Assembly: GCA_905236065.1 (NCBI GenBank)
Contig: CAJONZ010000001.1
Location: 1-35,435, forward strand
Source: an uncultured Bacteroidaceae bacterium
Lineage (GTDB): Bacteria; Bacteroidota; Bacteroidia; Bacteroidales; Bacteroidaceae
Reading direction: 5' to 3'
Length of the DNA stretch: 35,435 nt
The translations under genes and the position numbers were made by a program. Position 1 is the first letter of the stretch, and each line of letters starts with the position of its first letter. Under the pieces are notes generated by a model that did no database searches, was not told the DNA's origin, and worked only from the letters and a program-made list of their open reading frames with translations. Positions 14,854-23,692 of the stretch are shown here, piece by piece.

Positions 14854-15678
14854 ATGAATGAAATTCAAGCACTCATCTTGGGCCTGGTTCAGGGCCTGAC
14901 GGAGTATTTGCCTGTCAGCAGCAGCGGCCACCTACAGATTGGCCATTACCTGCTCGGCACCAAGGAATTTGACAGTCTCACCTTCGACATTGTGGTACAT
15001 GTTGCCACCGTATTGGCCACGCTGGTCATTCTCTGGAAAGAAGTGTTCTGGATATTCAAGGGCCTGTTCCGTTGGGATGGACAGCTGAACAACGAGCAGA
15101 AGTATGCCCTCAATATCCTGATTTCAATGATTCCCATCGGAATCGTCGGCCTATGCTTCAAAGATTACGTGGATGCCATTTTTGAGGGCAGCCTCATCGT
15201 CGTGGGCGTGTGCCTGCTGGTGACAGGAAGCCTGCTCGCAATGACCCACTTCCACAAGCCGCAGGAACGGGAGAACATCTCGCCGCTCCATGCCTTTATC
15301 ATCGGTATTGCCCAGGCTGTCGCCGTGCTGCCAGGGCTTTCACGCAGTGGTTCAACCATCGCAACGGGCCTTCTGCTGGGTAACAAAAAAGAGAAGCTGG
15401 CTCAGTTCTCTTTCCTGATGGTGATTCCCCCCATCTTGGGAGAGGCCCTTCTTGACTTTAAGCACATCGTTGCCCCCAGTGCGGAATACCTTGCAGAACA
15501 CGGCGCAGAGGTAGCCATTCCGACGTCGGCCCTCCTCGTGGGCTTCGTTGCGGCCTTTATCAGCGGGTGTTTTGCCTGCAAGTGGATGATTAGCCTCGTG
15601 AAGCAGTGCAAACTGATTTACTTTGCCATTTACTGCTGCATCGTGGGCATCCTTGCCATTGCATCCCAACTTATTTAA
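14854..15678 (+). CDS. uppP: Undecaprenyl-diphosphatase
   Basis: This 274-residue polytopic membrane enzyme (BacA family) removes a phosphate from undecaprenyl pyrophosphate to recycle the lipid carrier for peptidoglycan and other envelope polymers. Both active-site segments are present: [13 protein letters not shown] at 17-29 and PGLSRSGST at 160-168. About seven or eight hydrophobic helices fill the rest. The ATG is 26 nt after the DUF3098 gene and the stop is 21 nt before truB. Overexpression of this family can give bacitracin resistance in other bacteria. Confidence 0.96.
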   Translation: MNEIQALILGLVQGLTEYLPVSSSGHLQIGHYLLGTKEFDSLTFDIVVHVATVLATLVILWKEVFWIFKGLFRWDGQLNNEQKYALNILISMIPIGIVGLCFKDYVDAIFEGSLIVVGVCLLVTGSLLAMTHFHKPQERENISPLHAFIIGIAQAVAVLPGLSRSGSTIATGLLLGNKKEKLAQFSFLMVIPPILGEALLDFKHIVAPSAEYLAEHGAEVAIPTSALLVGFVAAFISGCFACKWMISLVKQCKLIYFAIYCCIVGILAIASQLI

Positions 15679-15699
15679 CCCCAACCCCTGATTTTGTTC

Positions 15700-16506
15700 A
15701 TGAATCCAGAACTTGGCGTCATCCTTGCCTTCAACAAGCCCTACCGATGGACTTCCTTCAACCTCGTGGCCAAAGTCCGTGGTGAGTTGTCCCACCGATT
15801 GGGGGTGAAAAAGCTGAAAGTGGGACATGCAGGAACCCTCGACCCGCTGGCCACAGGCGTACTGATTATCTGCACGGGAAAAGCCACCAAGAAGATTGAA
15901 GAACTGCAGGCGGGCACCAAAGAATACATTGCAAGCATCAAACTGGGTGCAACCACGCCGTCGTTTGACATGGAAACACCGGAGGATGCCCTCTACCCCA
16001 CCGAGCATATCACACAGGAGAAGGTGGAGGAAGTCCTGAAAAAATTCATGGGAGAAATCCATCAGGTGCCGCCAACGTACTCCGCCGTGAAGATAGACGG
16101 CAAACGGGCTTTCAAATACGCCCGCACCGGCGAAGCGGTGGAACTGAAACCCAAAACGCTGGTGATTGACGAAATGGAGCTGTTGAACTTCGGATGGACA
16201 CAATCGGAAACGAACGACGAGGCTACAGCCATGGACGAAAAAGAGCGCATCAACTACCAGCACACCAACCTTTCAGCACCCTACCTGCAACTGACCGTCC
16301 GGGTGGTCTGCTCAAAGGGAACCTATATCCGCGCATTGGCACGTGACATCGGGGAGGCGCTTGGCTCAGGCGGTTACCTGACAGGACTGACCCGCACCCG
16401 CATCGGCGCATACACCCTGAACGACTGCATCGACATCGAAACGTTCCCCGAATGGCTTGACGGACAGACCCTGGAACGCCTGCCGAAAGAAAACGAAAAC
16501 GAATGA
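15700..16506 (+). CDS. truB: tRNA pseudouridine(55) synthase
   Basis: From ATG 15700 the protein has 268 residues; a TTG two codons upstream is less likely. It makes the pseudouridine of the T-loop. The catalytic aspartate is D48 in GHAGTLDPLATGVL. KAYIASIKLG-type, PPTYSAVKIDGKRAF and GTYIRALARDIG motifs follow in the expected order. An insertion at about 166-190 (QSETNDEATAMDEKERIN) is acidic and probably a surface loop. It is co-transcribed with uppP and queA. Confidence 0.96.
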   Translation: MNPELGVILAFNKPYRWTSFNLVAKVRGELSHRLGVKKLKVGHAGTLDPLATGVLIICTGKATKKIEELQAGTKEYIASIKLGATTPSFDMETPEDALYPTEHITQEKVEEVLKKFMGEIHQVPPTYSAVKIDGKRAFKYARTGEAVELKPKTLVIDEMELLNFGWTQSETNDEATAMDEKERINYQHTNLSAPYLQLTVRVVCSKGTYIRALARDIGEALGSGGYLTGLTRTRIGAYTLNDCIDIETFPEWLDGQTLERLPKENENE

Positions 16507-16547
16507 GAAGCGACACATTTTATAATTAACAAAAACAGATAGAGAAA

Positions 16548-17633
16548 ATGAAACTCTCACAATTCAAGTTCAAACTTCCAGAAGACAAAATAGCGCTTTA
16601 CCCTCCCTACAAGGACTTTGACGGAGAGCGCATCTACAACCGCGACGAATGCCGCCTGATGGTTGTCCACAAGAAAACCGGAGAAATCGAACACCGCATC
16701 TTCAAGGACATCCTTGACTATTTCGACGAGGGCGACACTTTCATTTTCAATGACACCAAAGTGTTCCCCGCCCGTTTATATGGCAACAAGGAAAAGACGG
16801 GTGCCCGCATTGAGGTGTTCCTGCTCCGCGAACTGAACGAGGAACTGCGACTATGGGATGTGCTGGTCGATCCAGCCCGCAAAATCCGCATCGGCAACAA
16901 ACTGTACTTCGGTGAGGACGAGTCGATGGTGGCCGAAGTCATTGACAACACAACCAGCCGAGGACGCACCTTGCGTTTCCTCTACGATGGTCCACACAGC
17001 GAATTCAAGGAGACGCTCTATTCACTGGGCGAGGCACCGCTGCCCGACGACGTACGGGCGCACAGAAAAGCAGAGAAAGACGACCTGGAGAACTTCCAGA
17101 CCATCTATGCGAAGAATGAAGGTGCTGTGACGGCTCCAACCTCCGGCCTCCACTTCAGCAAGCAACTCCTCAAGCGGATGGAAATCAAAGGCATTGAGCA
17201 AGCATTCGTAACCTTGCACTGCGGCCTTGGCAATTTCCGCAGCATCGACGTGGAAGACCTCACTAAACACAAGACCGACAGCGAGCAAATCGTTGTCAGC
17301 GAAGAGGCATGTAAGATTGTGAACCGTGCCAAAGAAGGCGGCAAGAAGATTTGCGCCGTGGGCACCACCACACTCCGGGCAACGGAAACCGCCGTCGGCC
17401 CCGGTGGAATGCTCAAGGACTTCACTGGCTGGACTAACAAGTTCATTTTCCCGCCTTACGAGTTCCAGGTTTGCAACACCTTCCTCGTCAACTTCCAGAT
17501 GCCGCTCTCGACCATGCTCATGCTGGTGGCAGCATTCGGCGGCTACGACGTGGTCATGAATGCCTACAACGAGGCACTGAAGGGTGACTACATGTTTGGC
17601 ACTTACGGCGATGCCATGCTCATCATCGATTAG
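16548..17633 (+). CDS. queA: S-adenosylmethionine:tRNA ribosyltransferase-isomerase
   Basis: The 361-residue enzyme transfers the ribosyl part of SAM to preQ1 in tRNA to make epoxyqueuosine. Family blocks in order are [66 protein letters not shown] and [18 protein letters not shown]. The length is slightly above the usual 340-350 residues. It follows truB by 41 nt of A-rich sequence. A hairpin with a T-rich 3' flank lies after it. Confidence 0.97.
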   Translation: MKLSQFKFKLPEDKIALYPPYKDFDGERIYNRDECRLMVVHKKTGEIEHRIFKDILDYFDEGDTFIFNDTKVFPARLYGNKEKTGARIEVFLLRELNEELRLWDVLVDPARKIRIGNKLYFGEDESMVAEVIDNTTSRGRTLRFLYDGPHSEFKETLYSLGEAPLPDDVRAHRKAEKDDLENFQTIYAKNEGAVTAPTSGLHFSKQLLKRMEIKGIEQAFVTLHCGLGNFRSIDVEDLTKHKTDSEQIVVSEEACKIVNRAKEGGKKICAVGTTTLRATETAVGPGGMLKDFTGWTNKFIFPPYEFQVCNTFLVNFQMPLSTMLMLVAAFGGYDVVMNAYNEALKGDYMFGTYGDAMLIID

Positions 17634-17661
17634 CATCCATTCTTCCTGAAACACCCAATAT

Positions 17662-17714
17662 GCCCAAGAGTGTCTGTGCCAAATTTTCCCTTTGTGCCAG
17701 ACATAATCTTGGGC
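17662..17714 (+). terminator. Interrupted hairpin between queA and folK
   Basis: GCCCAAGA at 17662-17669 and TGTCTG at 17671-17676 pair with CAGACA at 17698-17703 and TCTTGGGC at 17707-17714, giving 14 bp with a small bulge. The 3' side is followed by CTTTATTT. It could end the queA transcript or, being 16 nt before the folK ATG, control folK translation. Confidence 0.5.
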
Positions 17715-17730
17715 TTTATTTAGTATCAAG

Positions 17731-18219
17731 ATGCACCTGACCTATCTCTCACTTGGCACCAATCTGGGCGACAGACGGCAAAACCTGCAGAAAGCCATCG
17801 AACAAATCTCTGCGCAAGTCGGCCCCGTGAAAGCACAATCCTCCTTCATCGAGACCGAGCCTTGGGGATTTGCTTCCGACCACCTGTTCCTCAATGCCGC
17901 CATCAGCGTTGAAACCCCGCTTTCGCCCCATGCCCTTCTCCGAAAACTGCAAACCATAGAGCGACAGTTGGGAAGAAAAGAAAAGACTCCGGCCACCGCC
18001 ACGGGCGAACCGACCCAGTCTGGCACGTTGCCCCCCTACCAAGACCGAGTCATCGATATCGACATCTTGCTCTACTACGAAAACAACCACACAAAAGTCG
18101 CCTACGGAGTTCCTGACTGGGGAGGAAGCATACAGATTTCCACTCCTAACCTCACCATTCCCCACCCCTATATGCACCAACGCGATTTTGTACTCAAACC
18201 ATTAAAAGAAATCTTATGA
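17731..18219 (+). CDS. folK: 2-amino-4-hydroxy-6-hydroxymethyldihydropteridine pyrophosphokinase
   Basis: The 162-residue folate enzyme transfers pyrophosphate from ATP to the pterin. It shows LGTNLGDRRQNL at 8-19, the TEPWGF segment, FLNAAISVET and the Mg-binding VIDIDILLYY. A loop of about 20 residues rich in Thr, Ala and Pro precedes the metal-binding motif; short variation there is common. The C-terminus has IPHPYMHQRDFVLKPL. Its TGA overlaps the ATG of the S9 peptidase by 4 nt, so the two are translationally coupled despite unrelated functions. Confidence 0.95.
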   Translation: MHLTYLSLGTNLGDRRQNLQKAIEQISAQVGPVKAQSSFIETEPWGFASDHLFLNAAISVETPLSPHALLRKLQTIERQLGRKEKTPATATGEPTQSGTLPPYQDRVIDIDILLYYENNHTKVAYGVPDWGGSIQISTPNLTIPHPYMHQRDFVLKPLKEIL

Positions 18220-20222
18220 AAGCCCTCGCAACCCTCATTTCCTCGATTCTAACATTTTCTCCCATAATGGCTCAGAACAAGCTTTTCACCCTCGACGACC
18301 TAATTCCCGGAGGCAAAACCTACGCCGACTTGCAACCCGAATACCGCCACTTCTCCTTTGAAGGCGACAAGGTCGTTGAACAACCCCAAAAACCAGAAAA
18401 AAAGGAAAAGAAACAGGTTGAAATCAAAGACTACAACCTGATAGTCGATGGGAGGCAGATTACCTCTGACGGCTCTGCCGACATTGTCTATGGAGAGGCC
18501 GTACACCGAAACGAGTACGGTTGCAACGAGGGATTATTTTGGAGCCCCGACGGCAAAATCCTCGCCTTCTACCGCATGGACCAATCCATGGTGTCCCACT
18601 ATCCGCAGGTCAACATCACGCCTCTGGAGCGTTCGCAGTGCTATCCGGCCAAAACGCCCGAAGAACTGAAAAGCCGCTGTGCCACGTTGGAGCCAGACCC
18701 CTACCCGATGGCCGGCGAGACTTCGCACAGCGTGACCGTTGGCATCTACAACACAGAGACCCAACAAACCCTTTACCTCGAAACCGGCAATCCCACAGAC
18801 CGCTATTTCACGAACATCGCCTGGAATCCCGACAGCCGACGCATCTACATCATAGAACTCAACCGTGACGTAAAGGAACTGTCCCTGAACGAATACGACG
18901 CGACCACAGGCAAGCGCATTCGCACCTTGCTGACCGAGCACAACGACAAATACGTGGAGCCGCTGCACCCCATCCAGTTTCTGCCTTGGGACAACACAAA
19001 ATTCATCTTTCAGTCACGCACCGACGGCTACAACCACATATATCTATATAGTATAAAAGAGAGCGGAGCCGCAACCCTCAAGAAGCAACTGACATCAGGA
19101 AGCTATGAAGTACTGTCCATCATAGGATTTGCCAAGGCTACAAAGTCCGTCATCTACACCGCCAATGAGCACCATGCCCTCAGCCAATCGCTTTACAGCG
19201 TCTCTACGACGTCAGGAAAACGCACCCCACTCGGCAACTTGGAAGGCTGGCATTCCTACGCGGCCATCTCCGAGTCTGGACGCTTCCTCATTGACTACTA
19301 CTCCACCCCTACCTGTCCCCGGAGCATCGACCTCATCAACCTTTCCACCGGGAAGGCCCGTAACATCTTTACGGCAAAAGACAAATGGGTGGAGGGCGGA
19401 TATGCGATTCCCGAAATACGTACAGGAATCATCAAGGCTGCCGACGGTGTCACCGACCTTTACTACCGGCTGATTCTTCCCATAGGCTTTGACTCGAAGA
19501 AGAAATATCCCGCCATCACATACGTTTATGGCGGCCCCCATGCCCACATGATTGATGCCCGCTACAACTACGGTACACGAGGCTGGGACATCTACATGGC
19601 ACAGCGTGGCTATGTCATGTTCACCCTCGACAACCGAGGCTCCGAACATCGTGGCGCAGCTTTTGAACAATGCACCTTCCGCAAACTGGGCATAGAGGAA
19701 ATGCGCGACCAACTCTGCGGCGTAGCCTTCCTGAAATCCCTTCCCTACGTCGATGCCAACCGACTTGGCATTCATGGCTGGTCGTTTGGCGGCTACATGA
19801 CGACCTCCCTGCTCACCAGCTTTGTTGCCGAGGAGAAGAATCCACAGACCGACGGCCTTTTCACGGGTGAAAGTCCCTACAAAGTCGGCGTAGCAGGCGG
19901 CCCTGTCATCGACTGGAAATTCTATGAGATCATGTACGGCGAACGCTACATGGAGACGCCACAAACCAATCCTGACGGCTACCGCATCACCTCCCTGCTG
20001 GGCAAGGCAGGCAACCTGAAGGGGCGCCTCATGATTATCTACGGACTGAACGACCCCGTCTGTGTGCCACAACATACACTCAGTTTCGTCCGTGCCTGCA
20101 TCAATGCCAACACCTATCCCGACCTTTTCACCTACCCCGGCGACGGACACAACATGTCGGGCAGCGACCGCATTCACCTGCACCAAACCATCACCCGCTA
20201 TTTTGAAGACCACTTAAAATAA
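18216..20222 (+). CDS. Dipeptidyl-peptidase-IV-like S9 serine peptidase
   Basis: The 668-residue protein has a signal peptide (residues 1-19, ending SPIMA). A beta-propeller is followed by an alpha/beta-hydrolase domain whose catalytic triad is intact: S523 in HGWSFGGY, D613 in GLNDPVC and H645 in GDGHNMSG. The propeller includes VHRNEYG and WSPDGKILAFYRMDQSMV, typical of Bacteroidota DPP IV. These enzymes remove X-Pro or similar dipeptides from peptides in the periplasm. The usual length is 710-740 residues; the deficit is near the N-terminus, where a Lys/Glu/Pro-rich stretch at about 50-65 replaces the first propeller strands. No frameshift is visible, so it should be a working but shortened enzyme. 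Confidence 0.92.
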   Translation: MKALATLISSILTFSPIMAQNKLFTLDDLIPGGKTYADLQPEYRHFSFEGDKVVEQPQKPEKKEKKQVEIKDYNLIVDGRQITSDGSADIVYGEAVHRNEYGCNEGLFWSPDGKILAFYRMDQSMVSHYPQVNITPLERSQCYPAKTPEELKSRCATLEPDPYPMAGETSHSVTVGIYNTETQQTLYLETGNPTDRYFTNIAWNPDSRRIYIIELNRDVKELSLNEYDATTGKRIRTLLTEHNDKYVEPLHPIQFLPWDNTKFIFQSRTDGYNHIYLYSIKESGAATLKKQLTSGSYEVLSIIGFAKATKSVIYTANEHHALSQSLYSVSTTSGKRTPLGNLEGWHSYAAISESGRFLIDYYSTPTCPRSIDLINLSTGKARNIFTAKDKWVEGGYAIPEIRTGIIKAADGVTDLYYRLILPIGFDSKKKYPAITYVYGGPHAHMIDARYNYGTRGWDIYMAQRGYVMFTLDNRGSEHRGAAFEQCTFRKLGIEEMRDQLCGVAFLKSLPYVDANRLGIHGWSFGGYMTTSLLTSFVAEEKNPQTDGLFTGESPYKVGVAGGPVIDWKFYEIMYGERYMETPQTNPDGYRITSLLGKAGNLKGRLMIIYGLNDPVCVPQHTLSFVRACINANTYPDLFTYPGDGHNMSGSDRIHLHQTITRYFEDHLK

Positions 20223-20295
20223 CTCCCCACATTTTATAGCGGGAGCAGATTCCCGACTACACCAAAGATTCATTTTTCACTTTAAAGTTTCAACT

Positions 20296-21093
20296 ATGCA
20301 AACCCTTACCGTCATAAAAGTAGGTGGAAAAATCGTCGAGGACGAATCCACCCTGAGACAACTCCTCCAGGATTTCTCCTCCATCCAAGGTCCCAAAGTG
20401 CTCGTGCATGGAGGCGGTCGCTCTGCCACCAAAATCGCCGCCCAACTGGGCATCGAATCGACCATGATTGGAGGTCGGCGAGTCACCGACTCCGACATGC
20501 TCCGCGTCGTCACCATGGTCTATGGAGGTTTGGTCAACAAAACTATTGTCGCCCGCCTGCAAGCCTGTGGCATCAACGCCCTGGGACTGACAGGAGCCGA
20601 CATGAACGCCATCCGCTCGCATAAACGCCCTCTGAAGAAAGTGACCCTCGACGACGGCACCGAGAGCATGGTCGATTTCGGCTTTGTGGGAGACGTTGAC
20701 AGTGCCGACGGAGAAATGCTCGCAAGCCTCATCAACCGAGGCATCACGCCCGTCATGGCACCACTGACCCACGACGGTAGGGGCAACCTGCTTAACACCA
20801 ACGCCGACACCATTGCCAGCACAACCGCCAAAGCCCTCGCTCCTTTTTTCGACGTCACCCTCATCTTCAGCTTCGAACATGCAGGCGTACTACTCAACCC
20901 TGACGACGAAAGCAGTGTGATTCCCCACATCGATGCAGCCCTTTTCGAGCAATACAAAGCCGACGGCACCATCTCTGGCGGCATGATACCTAAAATAGAG
21001 AATGCACTGGAGGCCATTCGTGCCGGAGTAAAGAAAGTCATCATCACCCGTGCCGACGCCATTGACGGCACCCACGGAACCATCATTGAGTAA
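20296..21093 (+). CDS. argB: Acetylglutamate (or succinylglutamate) kinase
   Basis: The 265-residue amino-acid kinase phosphorylates the gamma-carboxyl of an N-acylglutamate in arginine synthesis. It shows IKVGGKIVED, VLVHGGGRSATKIA, VTDSDMLRVV, NADTIASTTAKAL, SGGMIPKIENALEAI and a terminal GTHGTII. In Bacteroides fragilis the arginine pathway uses N-succinyl intermediates, so the acyl group here may be succinyl; this cannot be settled from the protein alone. It lies 73 nt after the S9 peptidase gene, with a short CGGGA/TCCCG hairpin in that gap. Confidence 0.95.
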   Translation: MQTLTVIKVGGKIVEDESTLRQLLQDFSSIQGPKVLVHGGGRSATKIAAQLGIESTMIGGRRVTDSDMLRVVTMVYGGLVNKTIVARLQACGINALGLTGADMNAIRSHKRPLKKVTLDDGTESMVDFGFVGDVDSADGEMLASLINRGITPVMAPLTHDGRGNLLNTNADTIASTTAKALAPFFDVTLIFSFEHAGVLLNPDDESSVIPHIDAALFEQYKADGTISGGMIPKIENALEAIRAGVKKVIITRADAIDGTHGTIIE

Positions 21094-21131
21094 CCCCCGA
21101 TTTTAATCACCCTGCGCCCTCTGCAATCACT

Positions 21132-21647
21132 GTGCGCAGCCAAAAACCCCCCGCCTTGGATTTCAAACGCGACATACTCCCGCTGAAAAACATTCTTTTC
21201 CGCACAGCCCTTCGCATCACACTCAACCGCGAAGAGGCGGAAGATGTCGTGCAAGACACCTTGCTGAAATTGTGGGAACGACGTGGCGAGTTGTCCGCTG
21301 TACAAAACTTGGAGTCCTTCGCCATCACCGCCGCCCGCAACCTTGCACTTGACCACAAAGCCCGTCTATGCAACCAAACGATTCCACTGGACGAGGAACA
21401 ACACGACCGACAAGACGAACACCAACCATCCATCCATGACACACTCGTCCGGGAAGAAAAAATCAGCCACATCCACCTGCTCATCAACAAACTTCCCGAA
21501 AAGCAGCGGACCGTCATCCAACTCCGTGACATAGAGGGGAAAACATACAAGGAGATAGCAGAAATAATGGGTACCACAGAGGCCGATGTAAAGATAAACA
21601 TCTACCGTGGAAGAAATTTTTTGAAAAATAATTGTAAAATGTTGTAA
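21132..21647 (+). CDS. ECF-type RNA polymerase sigma factor
   Basis: The product has region 2 at about residues 18-85 (LFRTALRITLNREEAEDVVQDTLLKLW, then AITAARNLALD) and region 4 at about 112-165 (NKLPEKQRTVIQLRDIEGKT, then AEIMGTTEADVKINIYRGR). The frame opens at GTG 21132 for 171 residues; a TTG at 21156 would fit other Bacteroidales members better, which start close to the FK(R/N)DILPLK segment. It is probably co-transcribed with argB (38-nt gap) and paired with the membrane protein that follows, a usual sigma/anti-sigma arrangement. The stimulus is unknown. Confidence 0.92.
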   Translation: MRSQKPPALDFKRDILPLKNILFRTALRITLNREEAEDVVQDTLLKLWERRGELSAVQNLESFAITAARNLALDHKARLCNQTIPLDEEQHDRQDEHQPSIHDTLVREEKISHIHLLINKLPEKQRTVIQLRDIEGKTYKEIAEIMGTTEADVKINIYRGRNFLKNNCKML

Positions 21648-21708
21648 CTTTTTCCTCTCCCAACCGTCAATACTAATAGAGGTGCATAAAAAACCTTCCC
21701 ATTCCAAG

Positions 21709-22209
21709 ATGAACTACCAGTACATTGAACAACTCATTGAACGCTACTTCAACTGCCAGACGACCTTGCAGGAGGAGCAGATTCTCCGTTCATTCTTCGC
21801 ACAGGAGGATGTACCGGGTCATCTTATGCAATACGCCGAACTCTTCCAGTACGAAATCGAATGCAAGGCAGAAGAAACCTTGGGCTGCGATTTCGACGAA
21901 AAGATGCTCGCACTCATCGACGAGGAAAACACTGCCCGCGTCATTCCGCTGAAGACCCAAGGCAGCCATCTCGCACCCTTCTTCCGGGCCGCAGCCGTCG
22001 TTGCCATCGCATTGACAGTAGGTTTAGCCGCCGACAATGCACTGAACGACCAACCCAAGGCCAGCAAGGAAGGAGTAACGACAATCAATCCCTACATCAA
22101 ACAGGCCGACATCCCCAATGTCATCCGCATCAAGGACGTAAGCCAAGCCGAGGCAAAGCCACAGACCGACAGCCTCTTGGCCCAACCCGTAGAGAACACA
22201 CTACAGTAG
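21709..22209 (+). CDS. Probable membrane anti-sigma partner
   Basis: The 166-residue protein starts at ATG 21709; a GTG at 21682 is also in frame. The N-terminal cytoplasmic part (about 1-88) begins NYQYIEQLIERYFNCQTTLQ, the helical opening seen in Bacteroidales proteins encoded after ECF sigma genes. One TM segment lies at about 91-108, followed by a periplasmic tail of ~55 residues rich in Lys, Ala and Pro. No ZAS zinc motif is seen. Gene order and topology point to regulation of the upstream sigma factor; such proteins are sometimes mis-annotated as pyruvate ferredoxin oxidoreductase. Confidence 0.78.
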   Translation: MNYQYIEQLIERYFNCQTTLQEEQILRSFFAQEDVPGHLMQYAELFQYEIECKAEETLGCDFDEKMLALIDEENTARVIPLKTQGSHLAPFFRAAAVVAIALTVGLAADNALNDQPKASKEGVTTINPYIKQADIPNVIRIKDVSQAEAKPQTDSLLAQPVENTLQ

Positions 22210-22307
22210 CAACTTTTACTTTTACACACAATATTGCTTTAACTAAAACCTTAAAACCAAAGTGAGCAAAGCTGCGAAGCCCTCAACTCACAAACGAACC
22301 CAGACAC

Positions 22308-22336
22308 ATGGCAAAAGTCTCTCCGAGACAAGCCAT
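22308..22336 (+). other. Hairpin in the 3' region of the sigma operon
   Basis: ATGGC (22308-22312) pairs with GCCAT (22332-22336) and GTCTC (22317-22321) with GAGAC (22325-22329), with a 3-nt loop and an unequal internal loop. It lies in the ~180-nt A-rich stretch between the anti-sigma stop and the terminator, where no credible gene was found. Confidence 0.35.
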
Positions 22337-22396
22337 TTGAAAAGGTCCAAAATCTCTCTCAAAACAAAACACGCACAAATATGTGCAAAAAAAAGA

Positions 22397-22429
22397 CGGT
22401 GTACTGCGAAAGTACACCGCTCTTTTTTT
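22397..22429. terminator. Bidirectional intrinsic terminator
   Basis: A perfect 9-bp stem (CGGTGTACT at 22397-22405, AGTACACCG at 22411-22419) with loop GCGAA is flanked by an A-rich run on the left and TCTTTTTTT on the right. It can end the sigma operon on the plus strand and greA-hit on the minus strand. Confidence 0.88.
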
Positions 22430-22443
22430 ATCTTTACCCGCAC

Positions 22444-22839
22444 TTATTTCACGAATGCGGCGTAAATCTTATCGGCAATGGCCTGGAACTCTTCCTTTGG
22501 CAACGACAACTTCTCGCGCTTGAAATCCACGTCTGCCTCACTCTGCATCGGAATCAGGTGAATATGAGCATGGGGAACCTCCAGACCCAATACGACTTCT
22601 GCAACCTTTACACAGGGGAAAGCCTCCTTGATGGCCTTTGCCACCTTCTTTGCAAACTGCTGATAACGGCCAATCTCATCGTCTTCCATGTCGAAAATAT
22701 AATCCACTTCCCGACGAGGAATCACCAACGTGTGGCCTTTCACCAGCGGATTGATGTCGAGGAAAGCATAGAACTCCTCGTTCTCAGCACATTTGTAGCT
22801 TGGAATCTCTCCTGCTGCAATTTTTGAGAAAATATCCAT
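22444..22839 (-). CDS. HIT family nucleotide-binding protein
   Basis: The 131-residue protein belongs to the histidine-triad family, which hydrolyses phosphoramidate or dinucleotide bonds of purine nucleotides. The opening DIFSKIAAGEIPSYKCAEN, the FLDINPLVKGHTLVIPRRE block and the triad HAHIHLI (H90, H92, H94) are complete. It is nearest the HinT/PKCI branch. It is 36 nt downstream of greA and likely co-transcribed, ending at the shared terminator. Confidence 0.94.
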   Translation of the reverse strand: MDIFSKIAAGEIPSYKCAENEEFYAFLDINPLVKGHTLVIPRREVDYIFDMEDDEIGRYQQFAKKVAKAIKEAFPCVKVAEVVLGLEVPHAHIHLIPMQSEADVDFKREKLSLPKEEFQAIADKIYAAFVK

Positions 22840-22875
22840 CTTATTACGTTTTTACAGTTGACACTCGTTAGGACA

Positions 22876-23343
22876 TTATCCCACAGCAATACTCATAATC
22901 TCCAAATCCACATTGCCAGCCGGCACCTTCACCGTCACCACATCGCCCACCTTATGGCCGAGCAAGCCCTTCGCAATGGGGGTCGTCACGCTGATTTTAT
23001 TCTCGCGAATATTTGCCTCACCGTCACTTACAATGGTATAGACCATCTTCATGCCCGTCTTCACCATCTTCAACTCCACCTTCGACAGGATGGAAACCTC
23101 GTCCGTCTTCACACGGCTTGCGTCCAGAATCTTCGTGTCGGCCAACTGAGCCTTCAACTGGGCAATTTTCGTTTCCAATTTTCCCTGAGCCTCTTTTGCG
23201 GCATCATATTCCGCATTCTCTGACAAGTCACCCTTCTCGCGGGCTTCCTGAATCTGCTGGATGACAGCGGGTCTTTCCACCTCTTCCAGCTGTTTGATTT
23301 GGGCACGAAGCTTATCGTAGCCCTCCTGTGACATGTATGCCAT
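22876..23343 (-). CDS. greA: Transcript cleavage factor GreA
   Basis: The 155-residue factor rescues backtracked RNA polymerase by stimulating transcript cleavage. The N-terminal coiled coil (about 1-75) includes the acidic tip in EAREKGDLSENAEYDAAKEAQ, with the Asp and Glu that hold the catalytic Mg. The C-terminal FKBP-like domain contains SPIAKGLLGHKVGD-type sequence (here TTPIAKGLLGHKVGDVV). The gene has a leader of about 160 nt behind a well-spaced promoter; the leader contains a terminator-like hairpin. Confidence 0.96.
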   Translation of the reverse strand: MAYMSQEGYDKLRAQIKQLEEVERPAVIQQIQEAREKGDLSENAEYDAAKEAQGKLETKIAQLKAQLADTKILDASRVKTDEVSILSKVELKMVKTGMKMVYTIVSDGEANIRENKISVTTPIAKGLLGHKVGDVVTVKVPAGNVDLEIMSIAVG

Positions 23344-23453
23344 AGTTATCTCTTTGTTAAAAAGTTAGTGTTTCCTTACTATATCTTAGAACTTGCAAAA
23401 ACGCCCAGCTGATGTTTTTCGCTCCAGTTAGTCTTTCCGTATGGGCATTCAGC

Positions 23454-23498
23454 AAAAAAAGAATTCCGAAAACGATGCCTCGGAACCCCCAATTCTTT
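23454..23498 (-). promoter_or_regulatory. Attenuator-like hairpin in the greA leader
   Basis: On the minus strand AAAGAATT and CCGA pair with TCGG and AATTCTTT (12 bp with a 7-nt bulge containing GGGGG), and the stem runs directly into seven T (23460-23454). It begins only a few nt after the predicted start site at about 23502 and sits ~110 nt before the greA ATG. No minus-strand gene lies upstream to need a terminator, so attenuation or a short RNA is likely. Confidence 0.6.
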
Positions 23499-23507
23499 AA
23501 AACGCCG

Positions 23508-23539
23508 CAAAGTTAAGCCTTTTTTCCCAACCCAACAAA
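23508..23539 (-). promoter_or_regulatory. greA promoter
   Basis: On the minus strand TTTG at 23536-23539 and TAACTTTG at 23508-23515 are separated by 20 nt, an ideal Bacteroidetes promoter. Confidence 0.72.
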
Positions 23540-23692
23540 ACTTTTGGACGAAAAAGTAAAAAATGCCACAATTTTTCCCTTACAGAACAAAAAAGCTTCT
23601 CCTGACCTTCCCTTTTTTTTTCCATTTTAGTTTCACTTGCAGCCCGTACAGCCGGCACAAAAAGGAACAGAAAGGATAAAAAAGCTTAATTC

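Noticed and set aside
18216-20222. S9 peptidase as a frameshifted pseudogene
   Set aside because: One continuous frame carries the signal peptide, the propeller and all three catalytic residues.
20238-20256. Terminator between the S9 peptidase gene and argB
   Set aside because: The CGGGA/TCCCG stem is only 5 bp and no T-run follows.
22262-22465. Small basic protein after the anti-sigma gene
   Set aside because: The frame runs through the terminator hairpin into the antisense of the HIT gene and consists mostly of Lys, Ser and Thr without a family pattern.
23395-23515. tRNA or tmRNA gene
   Set aside because: No T-loop GTTCRA sequence with a matching acceptor stem could be built on either strand; the hairpin with T7 fits a terminator better.
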